Shown: one piece after another, positions 45,003-54,713 of the stretch
How the letters are laid out: each line of letters starts with the position of its first letter
Position numbering within the stretch: position 1 is the stretch's first letter
NCBI GenBank assembly: GCA_000620185.1
Contig: JHVO01000008.1
Location: 248,001-312,000 of the forward strand
Direction: 5' to 3'
DNA from: Geodermatophilaceae bacterium URHB0062
GTDB lineage: Bacteria > Actinomycetota > Actinomycetes > Mycobacteriales > Geodermatophilaceae
DNA: 64,000 nucleotides
Made by a program: the position numbers and the translations under genes
The notes under the pieces: model-generated
What the model was told of the DNA's origin: nothing
Seen by the model: only the letters and a program-made list of their open reading frames with translations
Databases searched by the model: none

Positions 45003-45143
45003 AGGCCGGAGTCTACGTGTGTGGGGGAAGCGACCTGGGAACTCGCCACGGGAGCCGTACAGTGGAAGAAGCTCCGCAACGGCGGTGTTGGGTCGCTGTG
45101 GCACGTGCCTCAGCGGGCACCCAAGGATGTGGGAGGACAGAAC

Positions 45144-45497
45144 ATGTCGGTGCAGGACACGACCGACGCCGCGACCGGCGTCATCCTCAGCGACCCGGCG
45201 GCCGCCAAGGTCAAGGCGCTGCTGGACCAGGAGGGCCGCGACGACCTGCGGCTGCGCATCGCCGTCCAGCCCGGTGGCTGTTCCGGCCTGCGCTACCAGC
45301 TCTTCTTCGACGAGCGGTTCCTCGACGGCGACCAGACGTACGAGTACGGCGGCGTCGAGGTCATCGTCGACCGCATGAGCGGCCCTTACCTCGGCGGTGC
45401 GACGATCGACTTCGTCGACACCATCGAGAAGCAGGGCTTCACGATCGACAACCCCAACGCGGGCGGTTCCTGCGCCTGCGGGGACTCGTTCCACTGA
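45144..45497 (+). CDS. HesB/IscA-family iron-sulfur carrier (ErpA-like)
   Basis: A 117-residue A-type carrier with three Cys ligands: Cys46 (QPGGCSGLRYQ) and Cys110/Cys112 (GGSCACGDSF). It passes Fe-S clusters to apo-proteins such as LipA. ATG at 45144 has GGGAGGA. Equivalent to Rv2204c beside the cytochrome oxidase genes. Confidence 0.93.
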   Translation: MSVQDTTDAATGVILSDPAAAKVKALLDQEGRDDLRLRIAVQPGGCSGLRYQLFFDERFLDGDQTYEYGGVEVIVDRMSGPYLGGATIDFVDTIEKQGFTIDNPNAGGSCACGDSFH

Positions 45498-45527
45498 TCG
45501 TCCCCGTCTGACCGACCGTCAGACGCC

Positions 45528-45564
45528 ACAGAGCCCGGTTCCCCTTGGGGGAGCCGGGCTCTGT
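45528..45564. terminator. Terminator between erpA-like gene and DUF3817 gene
   Basis: ACAGAGCCCGG (45528-45538) pairs with CCGGGCTCTGT (45554-45564), with inner CCCC/GGGG pairing. Followed by CGTTCGT. Strong and usable in both directions between convergent genes. Confidence 0.85.
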
Positions 45565-45585
45565 CGTTCGTGGGGCCGGCGGGCG

Positions 45586-45948
45586 CTAGATGGGGATACC
45601 GGCGCGGGTCCTGCGGGTGGTCCTCCGCTCGGCGGCGAAGGACACGAACGGGACCGTGCCGGCCAGGATCGTGAGCACGGTGCCCTTGACGCTCCACTTG
45701 GCCCGCAGCGCCAGGTCGATGGCGGTGAGGAAGAACAGGAAGTAGAGCCAGCCGTGCGTGATGCCCAGGACCTTGGTCGGCTCCGGGATGCCCGCCAGGT
45801 ACTTCAGGGGCACGGCCACGATCACGAGCGCGATCAGCAGGACGCCGACGACATTGGCCATGACGCGATAGCGCTGCAGCGCGACGGCGATGCCCTGCTC
45901 GGAACCCCTCTCGGCCATGCGGGAGGTGCCGGTCCGCTCAGCTGCCAT
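45586..45948 (-). CDS. DUF3817 domain-containing membrane protein
   Basis: A 120-residue protein with three helices (ANVVGVLLIALVIVAVPLKY, THGWLYFLFFLTAIDLALR, VLTILAGTVPFVSFAAE), the DUF3817 pattern. Function unknown. ATG at 45948 has GGAGCAGAC before it and overlaps the end of the upstream membrane protein gene by 11 bp. Confidence 0.87.
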   Translation of the reverse strand: MAAERTGTSRMAERGSEQGIAVALQRYRVMANVVGVLLIALVIVAVPLKYLAGIPEPTKVLGITHGWLYFLFFLTAIDLALRAKWSVKGTVLTILAGTVPFVSFAAERRTTRRTRAGIPI

Positions 45949-46306
45949 GTCTGCTGCTCCGTTGTCCCAGTGCGCGTTCGTTCAGTTCGGCGAGGTAGGC
46001 GTTGTAGGCGGCCAGCTCGGGGTCGCCCGTCGTGTCGATCCGCGGGCGCTGGTACAGGACGACGTCGGTGCCCGGCTCGTCCGCGTCGGGGTCGCGGTGG
46101 AGCTCCAGCCGGACCATGCGCAGGTAGAACCACAGGCCCATGAAGCCGTAGAGCGGCCACTGCAGGGCGTAGCTCCAGTTGACCGCACCGCCGCCGTTCT
46201 CGGCCTTGGACAGCTGCCAGTAGCCCAGGAAGAAGGTGGCCACGAACAGGGCGGCCACGAGCAGGTGCAGCAGCAGCCACTTCGGGGTCAGCAGCCGGGA
46301 GTACAC
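45938..46306 (-). CDS. Small membrane protein upstream of DUF3817
   Basis: A 122-residue protein with two helices (WLLLHLLVAALFVATFFLGY and LQWPLYGFMGLWFYLRMV) and an acidic C-terminal part. The start resembles the N-terminus of SURF1 (YSRLLTPKWLLLHLLVAALF, GYWQLSKAE) but the SURF1 domain is absent. GTG at 46306 has TAGAGT seven bases upstream (leaderless). It is divergent from ctaC, hinting at a link with oxidase assembly; that is inference. Confidence 0.72.
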   Translation of the reverse strand: MYSRLLTPKWLLLHLLVAALFVATFFLGYWQLSKAENGGGAVNWSYALQWPLYGFMGLWFYLRMVRLELHRDPDADEPGTDVVLYQRPRIDTTGDPELAAYNAYLAELNERALGQRSSRHGS

Positions 46307-46559
46307 GGCCCCGACTCTAACCGCCGGGCGCGTCTCGCCGGTCGGGCCGGGAGCCCGGGCGGGAGCAGGGCTCCTGCTGGACAAGGTCCACGCGGGCGAC
46401 CCGCCGACAGGCTCTCTCCGGTGGTCGGCCGCCGCGCGGAGTCGGATAGTCTCGCCCCACACTGTGATCGGCGGGGATGCCGTCTGCCGGGGACCGGCTG
46501 GCGGGCCGCCGTGAGGACCGTCCGGCACCCCCGGACGGAGGACGAGGAGGCAGCGAGCA

Positions 46560-47444
46560 GTGGCTCGAGGCAGCAGGCTCGCGCGGCTGGCCGCGCTCGG
46601 TCTCCTGGGGGTGCTGACCCTCAGCGGGTGCGACATGCCCAACAACGAGTTCTGGCGTTTCGGCTGGCCCGAGGGCATCACCGAGCAGGCCACGGAGATG
46701 CGTCAGCTGTGGACCGGCTCCGTCATCGCCGCCCTGATCGTCGGCTTCCTGGTGTGGGGTCTGATCCTCTACTCGGTGGTGGCCCACCGGAAGCGCGGCG
46801 ACGAGCTGCCCCGGCAGACGGCCTACAACCTGCCGCTCGAGATCGCCTACACGATCGCCCCGTTCATCATCATCGCCGCCCTGTTCTTCTTCACCGTGAC
46901 GGTGCAGAACAAGGTCCAGGACCGCAGCGAGAACCCCGACGAGACGATCGCGGTCAACGCCTTCAAGTGGAACTGGCAGTTCGTCTACCCCGACACCCAG
47001 GGTCCTGACGGCGAGCCGGTCAACACGGTGGGCACGTCCAGCGACATCCCGATCCTCGTCGTCCCGACCGATCGCAAGATCCGCTTCGAGGTCGCGTCGG
47101 CCGACGTCATCCACTCGTTCTGGGTGCCCGAGTTCCTCTTCAAGCTCGACGTCATCCCGGGCAACGAGAACGGGCGTGACAACGTGTTCGAGGTGACCGT
47201 CCGCAAGGAGGGCGCCTACGTCGGTCGCTGTGCCGAGCTGTGCGGCACGTACCACGCGTACATGAACTTCGAGGTCCGCGCGGTCTCCGGCGACGACTAC
47301 GACGCCTACCTGCAGGCCCGCGAGTCGGGCATGGGGACGTCGGAGGCGCTCGAGTCCATCGGCCAGTCCGGCAAGGCCACCACCACCACTCCGCTGCCGC
47401 TGGTCGAGAACAAGAGTGTGAACCAGCAGCAGGCCGGTGGCTGA
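46560..47444 (+). CDS. ctaC: Cytochrome c oxidase subunit II
   Basis: A 294-residue lipoprotein (lipobox LSGC, Cys24) with two helices and a periplasmic CuA domain. CuA ligands are complete: His in IHSFWVPEF, then Cys224 and Cys228, His232 and Met235 in CAELCGTYHAYM. It receives electrons from the QcrC diheme subunit in the actinobacterial bcc-aa3 supercomplex. GTG at 46560 with GAGGAGG upstream. Subunit I (ctaD) is not in the window. Confidence 0.95.
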   Translation: MARGSRLARLAALGLLGVLTLSGCDMPNNEFWRFGWPEGITEQATEMRQLWTGSVIAALIVGFLVWGLILYSVVAHRKRGDELPRQTAYNLPLEIAYTIAPFIIIAALFFFTVTVQNKVQDRSENPDETIAVNAFKWNWQFVYPDTQGPDGEPVNTVGTSSDIPILVVPTDRKIRFEVASADVIHSFWVPEFLFKLDVIPGNENGRDNVFEVTVRKEGAYVGRCAELCGTYHAYMNFEVRAVSGDDYDAYLQARESGMGTSEALESIGQSGKATTTTPLPLVENKSVNQQQAGG

Positions 47445-47495
47445 GGTGACCGCTCCCCGGACCCCGATCACCCTGACGCACGAGGAGGCACGGCC

Positions 47496-47900
47496 GTGAA
47501 GGTCGAGGCGCTCATCTTCAACATCATCGCGCTCTTCTGCGTGGTCGCCGGGGCGGTCTACGGGTTCTGGTCGAAGGAGCCCATCGGCACGACCGCGCTC
47601 GTCCTCTCTGGCGGGCTGACCGGCCTGATCGGCGGCTTCTTCTGGTTCGTTTCCCGCCGCATCGACGCCCGCCCGGAGGACCGCAAGGACGCCGACATCG
47701 CCGACGGCGCCGGCGAGCTGGGCTTCTTCAGCCCCGGCAGCTACTGGCCGCTCGGGCTGGCCATGTCGGCCGCCCTGATGGGCCTGGCGCTGGCCTTCTG
47801 GTACGCCTGGCTGATCGTGATCGCGGGCGTCGCGCTGCTGTGCACCATCGGCGGTCTGCTGTTCGAGTACTACGTGGGGCAGAACGCCACCCAGAGCTGA
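47496..47900 (+). CDS. ctaF: Cytochrome c oxidase subunit IV (actinobacterial)
   Basis: A 134-residue four-helix protein: LIFNIIALFCVVAGAVYGFW, LSGGLTGLIGGFFWFVSRR, YWPLGLAMSAALMGLALAFW and LIVIAGVALLCTIGGLLFEY. The actinobacterial aa3 oxidase needs it for stability. GTG at 47496 follows GAGGAGGCACGGCC, 51 bp after ctaC in the same operon. Terminated by the hairpin at 47921. Confidence 0.93.
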   Translation: MKVEALIFNIIALFCVVAGAVYGFWSKEPIGTTALVLSGGLTGLIGGFFWFVSRRIDARPEDRKDADIADGAGELGFFSPGSYWPLGLAMSAALMGLALAFWYAWLIVIAGVALLCTIGGLLFEYYVGQNATQS

Positions 47901-47920
47901 GCCGCAGCCGCCCGGCATCC

Positions 47921-47952
47921 GAGGGCCCCTCCCGTTCGCGGGAGGGGCCCTC
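47921..47952. terminator. Terminator after ctaC-ctaF
   Basis: Perfect 14-bp stem GAGGGCCCCTCCCG/CGGGAGGGGCCCTC with a TTCG tetraloop, 20 bp after the ctaF stop. Confidence 0.88.
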
Positions 47953-48409
47953 GCCGTCTCTGGGGGCCTCTGTTCTGCGGGCCTCTGTGCTGAGTGCCGC
48001 GGGGGAGTGGGCGGGGTGCCGGCCACCGTTCCTCCTGTGTCGGCCGGCCGGCCGACCGTGGCGCGCTGTCCCGGCCGCCGGTCCCGCGACGTTCCGGGCG
48101 GCTCTCGGGGGATCGTTCGCGCTGGGGGAGCGCTGCAGAACTCCCGGAGGGCGAGTTCGACTCCAGGAGCCGTGCGCACCAGCGAGGAGAGGGCCGCCGG
48201 CGGCGCCATCCGGCCGGAGCGCCGTCGGGTACGAGGCCCGGCCGTCGTCTACTAGGCCCGGCCGTCGTCGGGTCGTTCGGGCTGCTCCAGGGGGTTTCAC
48301 CTGCTGGGGGAGCGCTGCAGAAACTCAGAAGGACGAGCTGTACCCCGGAGCGATCGTGCAGGCGGTCGGCGGAGGGCACCTCACCGGGCGGCGGTGCGGG
48401 CCCGACGAA
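47953..48409. repeat. Gene-free gap with ~60-bp imperfect direct repeats
   Basis: No supported gene in about 460 bp. A block at 48121-48180 and one at 48303-48362 are alike: both start GCTGGGGGAGCGCTGCAGAA, then have CTC, GAGG/AAGG, CGAG, and CCAGGAGC/CCCGGAGC-like stretches, ending near CGTGC. Smaller doublets are GGGCCTCTGT(T/G)CTG near 47965-47995 and GGCCCGGCCGTCGTC near 48236-48270. On the minus strand both blocks read as similar short peptides (LVLLSFCSAPPAG, LALREFCSAPPAR), but no frame is convincing. It may be a decayed repeat family or a structured RNA. Confidence 0.5.
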
Positions 48410-48448
48410 GAAGCAGGGCCCCGGTGGCATCCACCGGGGCCCTGCTTC
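48410..48448. terminator. Terminator of the qcr operon
   Basis: Perfect 18-bp stem GAAGCAGGGCCCCGGTGG (48410-48427) with CCACCGGGGCCCTGCTTC (48431-48448) and a three-base loop. It lies 30 bp beyond the qcrB stop on the minus strand. Confidence 0.87.
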
Positions 48449-48477
48449 TCGTTGCTGAGCCTGACCGCCTCGGGGGA

Positions 48478-50178
48478 TCAGTCCCGGGGCTCCTGCGGAC
48501 GTCCGCCCTCGGAGGGGCGTCCACCCTCGGACGGGCGACCGCCCTCGGTGGGCCGGCCGGAGGTGGTGAGCTCCCGGTCGCTCTCCTGCGGGGACAGCCC
48601 GCGACCCTCGGCGCGCTGCTCCAGCTCGACGCGGGCCGGCGGCTCGATCGGGCTGAAGAACCCGCGGATGGCCCGGCGCGCTCCACCGATCTGGTTCATC
48701 TTCTTGGGCACCGGCGCACCGCCGTAGGCGAGGGCACCGTGGCCGTGCGCGTCGACCGGACCCAGCGGCTGGTGGACCTCGATGAACTCACCGTTGGGCA
48801 GACGACGGATGACCCCCGTCTCGATGCCGTGCTCGAGCACCTGGCGGTCGTGCATCTGCAGGCCGAGACAGATGCGGTAGGTGATCGCGTAGGCGATGGG
48901 CGGCAGGATGATCACGCCGATGCGGCCGATCCAGGTCATCGCGTTCAGGCTGATCTGGAACTTGTCGGCGATGACGTCGTTGCCCCCCGACATCATCAGC
49001 CACACGTAGAACGTGAGGCCCATGACGCCGAGCGAGGTGCGCACCGGGACGTCGCGGGGCCGCTGCAGCAGGTGGTGCGAGGCGGTGTCGCGGGTGAGCT
49101 TGCGCTCGATCATCGGGTACAGGGCCAGGAGGGTGAACATGGCGCCGGCGATGACCACCGTCGGCCAGAACAGCGCCGGGATCGTGTAGCTGCCGGGCAG
49201 GTTGATGTCCCAGGCCGGGAAGAGTCGCGTCGACCCGTCGAGGAACATGATGTACCAGTCGGGCTGCGAGGCCGCCGAGACCTGCGAGGGGTTGTACGGG
49301 CCCCATAGCCAGATGGGGTTGATCTGCACCAGACCACCCAGCAGGGCGATGAGGCCGAAGACCACGAAGAACAGCCCGGTGGCCTTGGCCGCGAACGTGG
49401 GGAAGAGGCGGTTGCCCACCACGTTGTGCTCGGTGCGGCCCGGGCCGGCGAACTGGGTGTGCTTCTGCTTGACCAGGATCAGCAGGTGCACGGCGATCAG
49501 GCCCAGCAGGATCGCCGGGAAGAGCAGCACGTGGGCGATGTAGAAGCGGCCGATGATGTTCTCGCCGACGTAGTCGCCGTTGAAGACCGCGAAGTGCACC
49601 CAGGTACCCACGACGGGGATCGACAGCAGGATGGCGCTGATGATCCGCAGCCCGGTACCGGAGAGCAGGTCGTCGGGGAGCGAGTAGCCGGTGACGCCCA
49701 TGAGCAGCGACAGCACCAGCATGACGACGCCGATGAGCCAGTTGGTCTCGCGCGGGCGACGGAACGCACCGGTGAAGAAGATGCGCAGCAGGTGCACGAC
49801 GATCGAGGCCACGAACAGCAGCGCGGCCCAGTGGTGGACCTGGCGCAGGAAGAGCCCGCCGCGGACGTCGAAGGACATCTGCAGCGCGGAGTCGTACGCC
49901 GCCGACATCTCGACCCCGCGCAGCGGCGCGTACGAACCGTCGTAGACGACCTCCTTCATGGAGGCGTCGAAGAAGAAGGTCAGGTACGTGCCCGACAGCA
50001 GCAGGACGACGAACGAGTAGAGCGCGATCTCGCCGAGCAGGAACGACCAGTGGTCGGGGAAGACCTTGTTCAGCGTGCGCCGGAGCGGGCCGGCGACGAT
50101 GAGCCGGTCGTCGATCTCGAACGCGGCCTTGCCGAGACGCGACGTCGGCGCGCCCGGTGCGGTTGCGGTGCGAGCCAT
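48478..50178 (-). CDS. qcrB: Cytochrome bc1 complex cytochrome b subunit
   Basis: A 566-residue cytochrome b with eight helices, paired heme His residues ([40 protein letters not shown]) and the quinol-site motif PNPIWLW-like segment ([13 protein letters not shown]). It oxidises menaquinol in the QcrCAB-Cta supercomplex. ATG at 50178 overlaps the qcrA stop (TGATG). The C-terminus is unusual: a hydrophilic tail with repeated GRPSEG units ending GGRPQEPRD, absent from many homologues. Confidence 0.95.
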   Translation of the reverse strand: MARTATAPGAPTSRLGKAAFEIDDRLIVAGPLRRTLNKVFPDHWSFLLGEIALYSFVVLLLSGTYLTFFFDASMKEVVYDGSYAPLRGVEMSAAYDSALQMSFDVRGGLFLRQVHHWAALLFVASIVVHLLRIFFTGAFRRPRETNWLIGVVMLVLSLLMGVTGYSLPDDLLSGTGLRIISAILLSIPVVGTWVHFAVFNGDYVGENIIGRFYIAHVLLFPAILLGLIAVHLLILVKQKHTQFAGPGRTEHNVVGNRLFPTFAAKATGLFFVVFGLIALLGGLVQINPIWLWGPYNPSQVSAASQPDWYIMFLDGSTRLFPAWDINLPGSYTIPALFWPTVVIAGAMFTLLALYPMIERKLTRDTASHHLLQRPRDVPVRTSLGVMGLTFYVWLMMSGGNDVIADKFQISLNAMTWIGRIGVIILPPIAYAITYRICLGLQMHDRQVLEHGIETGVIRRLPNGEFIEVHQPLGPVDAHGHGALAYGGAPVPKKMNQIGGARRAIRGFFSPIEPPARVELEQRAEGRGLSPQESDRELTTSGRPTEGGRPSEGGRPSEGGRPQEPRD

Positions 50179-51290
50179 CAGATGCGCTCCCGGTTCCAGT
50201 ACGTCGGGCCGACGGCCTCAATGTAGTCGCGGCGGGCGACGAAGTAGCCCTCGTCGTCGACCGTGATGGGCAGCTGCGGGAGCGACCGCGTGGCCGGTCC
50301 GAAGACCGGTTTCGCGCCCTGCGTGACGTCGAACTGCGACTGGTGGCAGGGGCAGAGGATGCGGCTGGTCTCCTGCTCGTACAGCGACACCGGACAGCCG
50401 GCGTGGGTGCAGATCTTGGAGTAGGCGACGTACTCGCCGTAGCCGAAGTCGGCCTGCCCGATGCGCGGCTGGGCCTCCTCGACCTGCTCGGGACGGAGCC
50501 GGATGAGCATCGTGGCGGCGTCCGCCTGGATGTTGCCGCCCGGCACGGCCGGGAAGACGGTCTCCAGGGAGCCGGGCTCCTGGTCGCCGGGGCGGATGGG
50601 GCTGCCGTCGTTGCGGACGAGCCGCACGCCCTTGGCCCAGTTCGTGGTGCCCAACGGGTTGCCCTTGTTGGGGTTCTTGATCAGTCCACCGAGCGGCATG
50701 AGGAGCATGAGCCCCAGGCCGCCGCCCATGAACGCCAGCGAGCGCGTGATGAGCTTGCGCCGGGCCAGCCCGCTGTTGTGCAGGCCGCCGACCAGGGTCG
50801 CGCCGGTCGTCACCCGGTCGAAGTGTGAGCCGTCGTGCTTGTCCTGCACGGCCGTCTCGTGCGGCAGCAGCTTCTTCGTGTACAGCACCAGGCCGATGCC
50901 GACCAGCGCCAGGGACAGGCCCATGAGGAGGCCGAGCAGTGGCGTGAAGAACGCGCTCCAGCCCTGCTCGGTGATGGTCCAGTGCCAGTCGGGGAGGAAC
51001 CAGCCCGAGCCGACGTAGATGACCACGAAGACGAACGCCGCGAGGCCGGCCAGGGCGAACGTGAACCCGACCTGGCGGATCGCGCGCTTCTCCAGGCGGG
51101 AACCGGGCTCGGGGCCCGGGTCGACGTGCAGCACCTCCACGCCGTCGTAGCTTGCGCCGAGCCGGTCGAGGTCCTCGCGGCTCATGGCCGCCAGCTGCTC
51201 CGGCGTGTAGTCGTCGTCCGGTCCGCCGTGGTGCGGACCCGGGATGTCGTGACCGCCGGCCGAGCCGGGGCGGTCCTCGCGGGCGGTCAC
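50178..51290 (-). CDS. qcrA: Rieske iron-sulfur subunit of the bc1 complex
   Basis: A 370-residue protein with three membrane helices (as in actinobacterial QcrA) and a Rieske domain holding CTHAGCPV and CPCHQSQF, the two-Cys two-His ligands of the 2Fe-2S cluster. GTG at 51290 overlaps the qcrC stop (GTGA). N-terminal cytosolic region is acidic and His/Gly-rich. Confidence 0.95.
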   Translation of the reverse strand: MTAREDRPGSAGGHDIPGPHHGGPDDDYTPEQLAAMSREDLDRLGASYDGVEVLHVDPGPEPGSRLEKRAIRQVGFTFALAGLAAFVFVVIYVGSGWFLPDWHWTITEQGWSAFFTPLLGLLMGLSLALVGIGLVLYTKKLLPHETAVQDKHDGSHFDRVTTGATLVGGLHNSGLARRKLITRSLAFMGGGLGLMLLMPLGGLIKNPNKGNPLGTTNWAKGVRLVRNDGSPIRPGDQEPGSLETVFPAVPGGNIQADAATMLIRLRPEQVEEAQPRIGQADFGYGEYVAYSKICTHAGCPVSLYEQETSRILCPCHQSQFDVTQGAKPVFGPATRSLPQLPITVDDEGYFVARRDYIEAVGPTYWNRERI

Positions 51291-52138
51291 GCCTTGCTCC
51301 CCATCCAGAAGATTCCGAACATCAGTGCGCTGATGCCGACGACCCAGATCACCAGGCCCTCGGCGACCGGGCCGATGCGGCCGACGCCGGCGCCGCCCGG
51401 GTCGGCCTGCTCGGCGACGGTCTGCACGTAGTTGATGATCGAGCGCTTCTGCTCGGGCGTCAGCTGGTTGTCGCCGAAGACCGGCATGTTCTCGGGCCCG
51501 CTGAGCATGGCCGCGTAGATCGTGCGGTCGTTCGCGTCCCTGAGGCTGGGTGCCCACTTGCCTGACGACAGCGCGCCGCCCTCACCGACGAAGTTGTGGC
51601 AGGACGCACAGTTGAGGCGGAACAGCTCGCCGCCCGCGGCCAGGTCACCGTCGCGCAGGTCGCCGGAGGGGAGGGTCGGACCGCCACCGTTGGCCTGGAC
51701 GTAGGCCATCAGCTGGTCGATCTCCTCGTCGGAGAAGACCGCGGGCTTGTCCAGGCCCTGGGAGCTCTGGCGGGTGAGCGGCATGCGCCCGGTGTGCACC
51801 TGGAAGTACACGGCCGCCTCACCGACGCCGATGAGCGACGGGCCCCGGCCCTCGACGCCTTGGAGGTTCGAGCCGTGGCAGGTGATGCAGCTGTGCTCGT
51901 ACAGCTGCCGGCCGGCCGCCTCGGCCGCGGACTCGTTGTCGTCCTCCGCGGCCTGCGCCGGAGCGAAGACGGAGTACGTGGCTCCGGTCAGCACCAGGGC
52001 GAGGAGAAGGCCGGCGACGTTGGCCATGCGTCGACGCTGCTTCGAGCGGCGCCGAGCCCGGGCCCGGCGCACCGGGTTTCCCGAGGCGGACTCCGCCTCG
52101 TCGAGCGGGGCGTCGGACTGCGTGTTCGGAATGGACAC
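51287..52138 (-). CDS. qcrC: Diheme cytochrome c subunit of the bc1 complex
   Basis: A 283-residue protein with an N-terminal helix, two c-type heme sites (Cys84-Ile-Thr-Cys87-His88 and Cys177-Ala-Ser-Cys180-His181) and a C-terminal helix (GLVIWVVGISALMFGIFWMG). It passes electrons straight to CtaC, so no free cytochrome c is needed. Seven bp after ctaE in the ctaE-qcrCAB operon. Confidence 0.95.
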   Translation of the reverse strand: MSIPNTQSDAPLDEAESASGNPVRRARARRRSKQRRRMANVAGLLLALVLTGATYSVFAPAQAAEDDNESAAEAAGRQLYEHSCITCHGSNLQGVEGRGPSLIGVGEAAVYFQVHTGRMPLTRQSSQGLDKPAVFSDEEIDQLMAYVQANGGGPTLPSGDLRDGDLAAGGELFRLNCASCHNFVGEGGALSSGKWAPSLRDANDRTIYAAMLSGPENMPVFGDNQLTPEQKRSIINYVQTVAEQADPGGAGVGRIGPVAEGLVIWVVGISALMFGIFWMGSKA

Positions 52139-52145
52139 CGGTCCC

Positions 52146-52769
52146 CTAGCGGATCAGGTAGATCGTGGCGAAGAGCCCGACCCACACGACGTCGACGAAG
52201 TGCCAGTAGTAGGAGACCACGATGGCCGAGGTCGCCTGCGCCGGCGTGAAGCGGCCCATGGTGGACCGGATGAGCATGAAGATGAATGCGACGAGGCCAC
52301 CGATGACGTGCAGGGCGTGGAACCCCGTCGTCAGGTAGAAGACCGAGCCGTAGGTGGACGACGAGATGCTCGTGTGGTGCTCGGTGACCAGCACGCGGTA
52401 CTCGTTGGCCTGGCCGCCGACGAACATCGCACCCATGAGGAACGTGATCGCGAACCAGCGCCGGAGCCCGTAGACGTTGCCGCTCTCCGCCGCGAACACG
52501 CCGAACTGGCAGGTCACGGAGGAGAGGACCAGGATCACGGTGAACACCGTGGCGTACGGCAGGTTCAGCTCGGTGGGCGCCGGCGGCCACCCGTGCGGGG
52601 CTCGCGCGCGAGCCGTGAAGTACATCGCGAACAGGCCGGCGAAGAACATCAGCTCACTGGAGAGCCAGATGATCGTGCCGACGCTGACGATGTTCGGGCG
52701 GGTCAGGGAGTGCACCCGCGAGGTGTCGAAGGCGCTGCTCGCGACGGGGGCCGTTGTCACGGGGCTCAT
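52146..52769 (-). CDS. ctaE: Cytochrome c oxidase subunit III
   Basis: A 207-residue five-helix subunit III (ATG at 52769; an ATG one codon earlier at 52772 is equivalent). Conserved pieces are [37 protein letters not shown] and [20 protein letters not shown]. First gene of the ctaE-qcrC-qcrA-qcrB operon. No clear ribosome site. Confidence 0.94.
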   Translation of the reverse strand: MSPVTTAPVASSAFDTSRVHSLTRPNIVSVGTIIWLSSELMFFAGLFAMYFTARARAPHGWPPAPTELNLPYATVFTVILVLSSVTCQFGVFAAESGNVYGLRRWFAITFLMGAMFVGGQANEYRVLVTEHHTSISSSTYGSVFYLTTGFHALHVIGGLVAFIFMLIRSTMGRFTPAQATSAIVVSYYWHFVDVVWVGLFATIYLIR

Positions 52770-52894
52770 CATGGCATCGGGGAGGGGTCGTCACGACCGC
52801 GGGTGGGATGGGCGTGGCGGCAAAGTGATCAGCTCGATATCGACGCCCACGACATGTCGGGGATTCCCCTCGGCGTGGCACTAGGGTCGGGCGC

Positions 52895-53323
52895 GTGAGC
52901 TCCGCAGCCAACACCGCCGTCCCGGCCACCGTGCTGGTCTACAGCCACCGTCCCGAGGTTCGTGACGCCGTGCGGACGGCGGTGGGCCGGCGTCCCGCCG
53001 CCGACGTCGGCCCGCTCAGCTGGATCGAGTGCGAGACCGGCGCCGAGGTCATCGGCGCGGTGGACGACGGCGGCATCGATCTCTGCATCCTCGACGGCGA
53101 GGCACAGCCCACGGGAGGGCTTGCCCTGACCCGTCAACTCGAGCAGGAGGTCGCCGACCGGCCTGCCGTGTGCGTGCTGATCGCCCGGCAGGCAGACCGC
53201 TGGCTGGCGCACTGGTCGCGCGCCGAGGCGACGCTCCCGCTGCCGGTCGACCCGCTGACCGCTCCCGGCGTGGTCGCGGAGCTGCTGCGCAGCCAGGCGC
53301 GGCGTCCCGTCCACCGGCGGTGA
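52895..53323 (+). CDS. Receiver-like stand-alone domain protein (pseudo-receiver)
   Basis: A 142-residue protein with the alternating strand/helix pattern of a receiver: [20 protein letters not shown], then [20 protein letters not shown] with Asp at the acceptor position, and [14 protein letters not shown]. The N-terminal acidic pair is missing (VYSHRPE), so phosphorylation is doubtful. No output domain. GTG at 52895 is leaderless by TAGGGT (52882-52887). Lies between ctaE and trpD. Confidence 0.7.
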   Translation: MSSAANTAVPATVLVYSHRPEVRDAVRTAVGRRPAADVGPLSWIECETGAEVIGAVDDGGIDLCILDGEAQPTGGLALTRQLEQEVADRPAVCVLIARQADRWLAHWSRAEATLPLPVDPLTAPGVVAELLRSQARRPVHRR

Positions 53324-53330
53324 GCCGCAG

Positions 53331-54413
53331 GTGAGCGCCCCGCTGCGGAGCGCGGGGACGTCGACCGCGAGCCCGACCTGGCCTTCGCTGCTGAACCGGT
53401 TGCTCACGCGCACCGACCTCAGCGCGGACGAGACGGCCTGGGCCATGCGCGAGGTGATGACCGGCGAGGCCACGCCCGCCCAGGTCGCCGCCTTCGCGGT
53501 CGCCCTGCGCGCCAAGGGCGAGTCTCCGGAGGAGGTCGCCGGTCTCGCCGCCGAGATGCTGTCCCGAGCGACGCCCGTCCGGCTGCCGATGGACTGCGTC
53601 GACATCGTGGGCACCGGCGGCGACGGCGCCCACACCGTGAACATCTCGACGATGGCGGCGGCGGTGGTCGCCGCGGCCGGGGTGCCGGTGGCCAAGCACG
53701 GGGGCCGCGCCGCGTCGTCGTCCTCCGGTGCCGCCGACGTCCTCGAGGCACTCGGCGTCGTCATCGACCTGCCGGCGGCCGGTGTCGCCCGGTGCGTGCA
53801 GGAGGCCGGCATCGGCTTCTTCTTCGCCCCCGTCTTCCACCCCGGTATGCGGCATGCCGCCGGGCCCCGCCGGGAGATGGGCATCGGAACGGTCTTCAAC
53901 TTCCTCGGGCCGCTGACCAACCCCGCTCGGCCGAAGGCGTCCGCGATCGGCTGCGCCGACCGCCGGATGGCGCCGGTGATGGCCGAGGTCCTCGCCTCCC
54001 GCGGCAGCCGGGCGCTGGTCTTCCGGGGGGACGACGGTCTGGACGAGCTCACCATCGCGACGACGTCGTCGGTCTGGATCGTCCGCGACGGCGAGGTGGA
54101 GCCCGACCGCGTCGACCCGACGGCGCTGGGCATCCCGGCCGCTCCGCCGGAGGCGCTGCGCGGTGGCGCCCCCGCGGTGAACGCCGACGTCTTCCGCCGG
54201 GTGCTGGACGGCGAGCGCGGACCCGTCCGCGACGCCGTACTGCTGAACGCGGCAGCGGCGCTGGCGGCCTTCGACGAGCGGGCGCAGCGGCTCCACGACG
54301 CACTGGCCGCCGGGCTCGAGCGGGCGGCCGCGGCGGTCGACGACGGGCGCGCGGCGGCGCTCCTCGAGCGCTGGGTGACCGTCAGCCGGGCCGTCCGCGA
54401 CAGCGCCGGTTAG
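53331..54413 (+). CDS. trpD: Anthranilate phosphoribosyltransferase
   Basis: A 360-residue TrpD, second committed step of tryptophan synthesis (anthranilate plus PRPP). PRPP motif [29 protein letters not shown] (the glycine-for-asparagine variant found in several actinobacteria), and the metal-binding DE in [12 protein letters not shown] at 53331, 8 bp after the receiver-like gene, so the two are co-transcribed. Other trp genes are absent here. Confidence 0.95.
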   Translation: MSAPLRSAGTSTASPTWPSLLNRLLTRTDLSADETAWAMREVMTGEATPAQVAAFAVALRAKGESPEEVAGLAAEMLSRATPVRLPMDCVDIVGTGGDGAHTVNISTMAAAVVAAAGVPVAKHGGRAASSSSGAADVLEALGVVIDLPAAGVARCVQEAGIGFFFAPVFHPGMRHAAGPRREMGIGTVFNFLGPLTNPARPKASAIGCADRRMAPVMAEVLASRGSRALVFRGDDGLDELTIATTSSVWIVRDGEVEPDRVDPTALGIPAAPPEALRGGAPAVNADVFRRVLDGERGPVRDAVLLNAAAALAAFDERAQRLHDALAAGLERAAAAVDDGRAAALLERWVTVSRAVRDSAG

Positions 54414-54425
54414 CGCGCCAGGCGG

Positions 54426-54713
54426 CTAGTCGGAGGTCTCGAAGCCGATCGAGAACGCCGCGTCGAGGTCGTGCCGGGAGTACGCGCGGAAGGCGATGTG
54501 GGTCTCGGTCTCGAGCACCCCTGGCACCTTGTTGATCCGGCCGGCGATGACTTCCGCGATCTGCTCGAACTCGCGGACCCGCACGATCGCGATCAGGTCG
54601 ACCTCACCGGCGGTCGAGTACACCTCGCTGACGCCGTCGAGGTCGGCGATGGACGACGCCACCTCGGGGATGGAGTCGGTGGCCGCGTCGATCATGACGA
54701 TGGCGGTGATCAC
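54426..54713 (-). CDS. Lrp/AsnC ligand-binding (RAM) domain protein
   Basis: A 95-residue stand-alone RAM domain: VITAIVMIDAATDSIPEVAS, GEVDLIAIVRV, and VPGVLETETHIAF. There is no HTH, so it cannot bind DNA alone; it may bind an amino acid or partner with full-length Lrp proteins. GTG at 54713 overlaps the stop of the exonuclease gene, and TAGCAT (54726 to 54721) could also start a leaderless transcript. Confidence 0.85.
   Translation of the reverse strand: MITAIVMIDAATDSIPEVASSIADLDGVSEVYSTAGEVDLIAIVRVREFEQIAEVIAGRINKVPGVLETETHIAFRAYSRHDLDAAFSIGFETSD

Noticed and set aside
48007-48255. Short protein frames in the gap between ctaF and qcrB
   Set aside because: They overlap in several frames, lack ribosome sites and consist of Pro/Arg/Ala-rich low complexity; the repeats explain the similar peptides.
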